From Desulfobacterales bacterium (GTDB lineage Bacteria; Desulfobacterota; Desulfobacteria; Desulfobacterales; UBA5852), in assembly GCA_016735415.1 (NCBI GenBank), contig JAERRP010000034.1, forward strand, positions 1-7,092: DNA of 7,092 bases, written 5' to 3'. A program made the translations under genes and the position numbers. Shown one piece after another: positions 6,666-7,092 of the stretch. The notes beneath the pieces are model-generated. The model did no database searches. It saw only the letters and a list, made by a program, of their open reading frames with translations, and was not told where the DNA came from. Each line of letters begins with the position of its first letter. The first letter of the stretch is position 1.

Positions 6666-7055
6666 ATGGATCGTATCGACAACATGACCTTCAAGTCCGG
6701 CAGCGAGATGGGGCTGTGGTACGAACAGGATGAACTGAAGCAAATCAAAAAAACGATCAGCCGCAAACTGAAAATCGGACATGAGCGGCTTAACGAAATC
6801 GCGCTTGAAGATATCGAGATCGAACGGAATTTTCAGCATCGCATCTATGACACGCTCTATGATCTGGTCGTCGTTGCGGAAATCAGCGGGCATGCACGGT
6901 TTTCCGGTGGCGCAGGCCCCGGCGTGCCTTGTACGGGGTTCTGGATTGAAGGCAGCCGGGACCTGATATTGTATGCCTGGAACGACTATCAGTCCCAGAC
7001 CATTTTGATTCCTCAATCCGATTGGTTTCTGAGAGACGATATCACCCTGCACTAA
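6666..7055 (+). CDS. Hypothetical protein, 129 residues
   Basis: I do not recognise this family. The protein is soluble and acidic to neutral. The N-terminal half (about 20-72) is rich in charged residues and probably helical (QDELKQIKKTISRKLKIG, then a segment with paired Glu and Arg). The C-terminal half (about 73-129) has a Gly-rich loop FSGGAGPGVPC (79-89), then alternating hydrophobic stretches (GFWIEG, LILYAW, TILIP) that look like beta-strands, ending shortly after SDW. Codon choice (ATC, CTG, GGC, GAA) is consistent along the whole length and supports this strand over the overlapping minus-strand ORF. No strong Shine-Dalgarno precedes ATG 6666; Met7 (6684) and Met15 (6708) are possible alternatives. 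It is transcribed away from the kinase-like gene and shares its upstream region, so a regulatory link is possible but unproven. Confidence 0.82.
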   Translation: MDRIDNMTFKSGSEMGLWYEQDELKQIKKTISRKLKIGHERLNEIALEDIEIERNFQHRIYDTLYDLVVVAEISGHARFSGGAGPGVPCTGFWIEGSRDLILYAWNDYQSQTILIPQSDWFLRDDITLH

Positions 7056-7092
7056 AAGCGCTTAGTATTAAAAGCATCACCTGGGAATGTGG
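7056..7092. other. Right-end flank
   Basis: The 37 bases after the stop of the 129-residue gene hold only the 8-bp palindrome AAGCGCTT (7056-7063). The palindrome has no following T run, so no terminator is claimed. Confidence 0.4.

Noticed and set aside
6649..6687. 12-residue leader peptide overlapping the start of the 129-residue gene
   Set aside because: No ribosome binding site, no codon pattern suggesting attenuation, and no following hairpin with a T run.
6624..7052. Minus-strand ORF of 142 residues over the right-end gene
   Set aside because: Fully antisense to the 129-residue plus-strand frame, which has more consistent codon choice. The minus product ends in an unlikely Cys/Phe-rich tail and its stop lies in the intergenic region.
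1..7092. CRISPR array, IS element, tRNA or rRNA
   Set aside because: No regularly spaced repeats, no transposase motifs or terminal inverted repeats around a gene, and no cloverleaf or conserved rRNA stretches were seen on either strand.

Overview
The window looks like accessory chromosomal DNA from a Gram-negative bacterium. The best guess is Desulfobacterota (Desulfobacterales-like). That guess rests on the helix layout of the histidine-kinase-like protein, which follows the AHDFNN...GN pattern common in kinases of that group, and on a TPR plus family-2 glycosyltransferase gene style also common there. No rRNA, tRNA, CRISPR array, transposase or phage gene is visible, so the taxonomic call is inference.

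Layout. Three genes lie head to tail on the minus strand and are probably one transcription unit. First is a 439-residue soluble histidine-kinase-like protein (6369 to 5050). Next is an unrecognised 59-residue ORF (5008 to 4829). Last is a giant modular gene (4822 to beyond the left edge) that is open for at least 1607 codons. I checked its frame triplet by triplet and found no stop. The plus strand carries one divergent gene at the right end (6666-7055), a 129-residue protein of unknown function. The roughly 300-bp divergent region (6370-6665) contains a perfect 14-bp palindrome nested in a larger inverted repeat and is the obvious place for shared control.

The giant protein reads, from its N-terminus: a PAPS-type sulfotransferase, TPR repeats, a second and different sulfotransferase-like module of the 'putative capsular polysaccharide synthesis' type, a GT-A family-2 glycosyltransferase, a TPR-like segment, a lysine-rich linker, more TPRs, and a second GT-A family-2 glycosyltransferase cut by the window edge. 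The two sulfotransferase modules are encoded by distinctly AT-rich DNA and the C-terminal TPR/GT part by GC-rich DNA, which suggests a gene assembled from parts of different origin. Inferred role: synthesis and sulfation of a surface glycan or glycosylated protein, with the TPRs as scaffold.

The kinase-like protein has an intact ATP-binding domain but two tandem, degenerate dimerisation/phosphoacceptor helices. In both, the canonical phosphoacceptor histidine is replaced (Cys in the first, Arg in the second). This kinase, and the single-chain combination of two sulfotransferase-like and two glycosyltransferase modules, are the most unusual things in the window.
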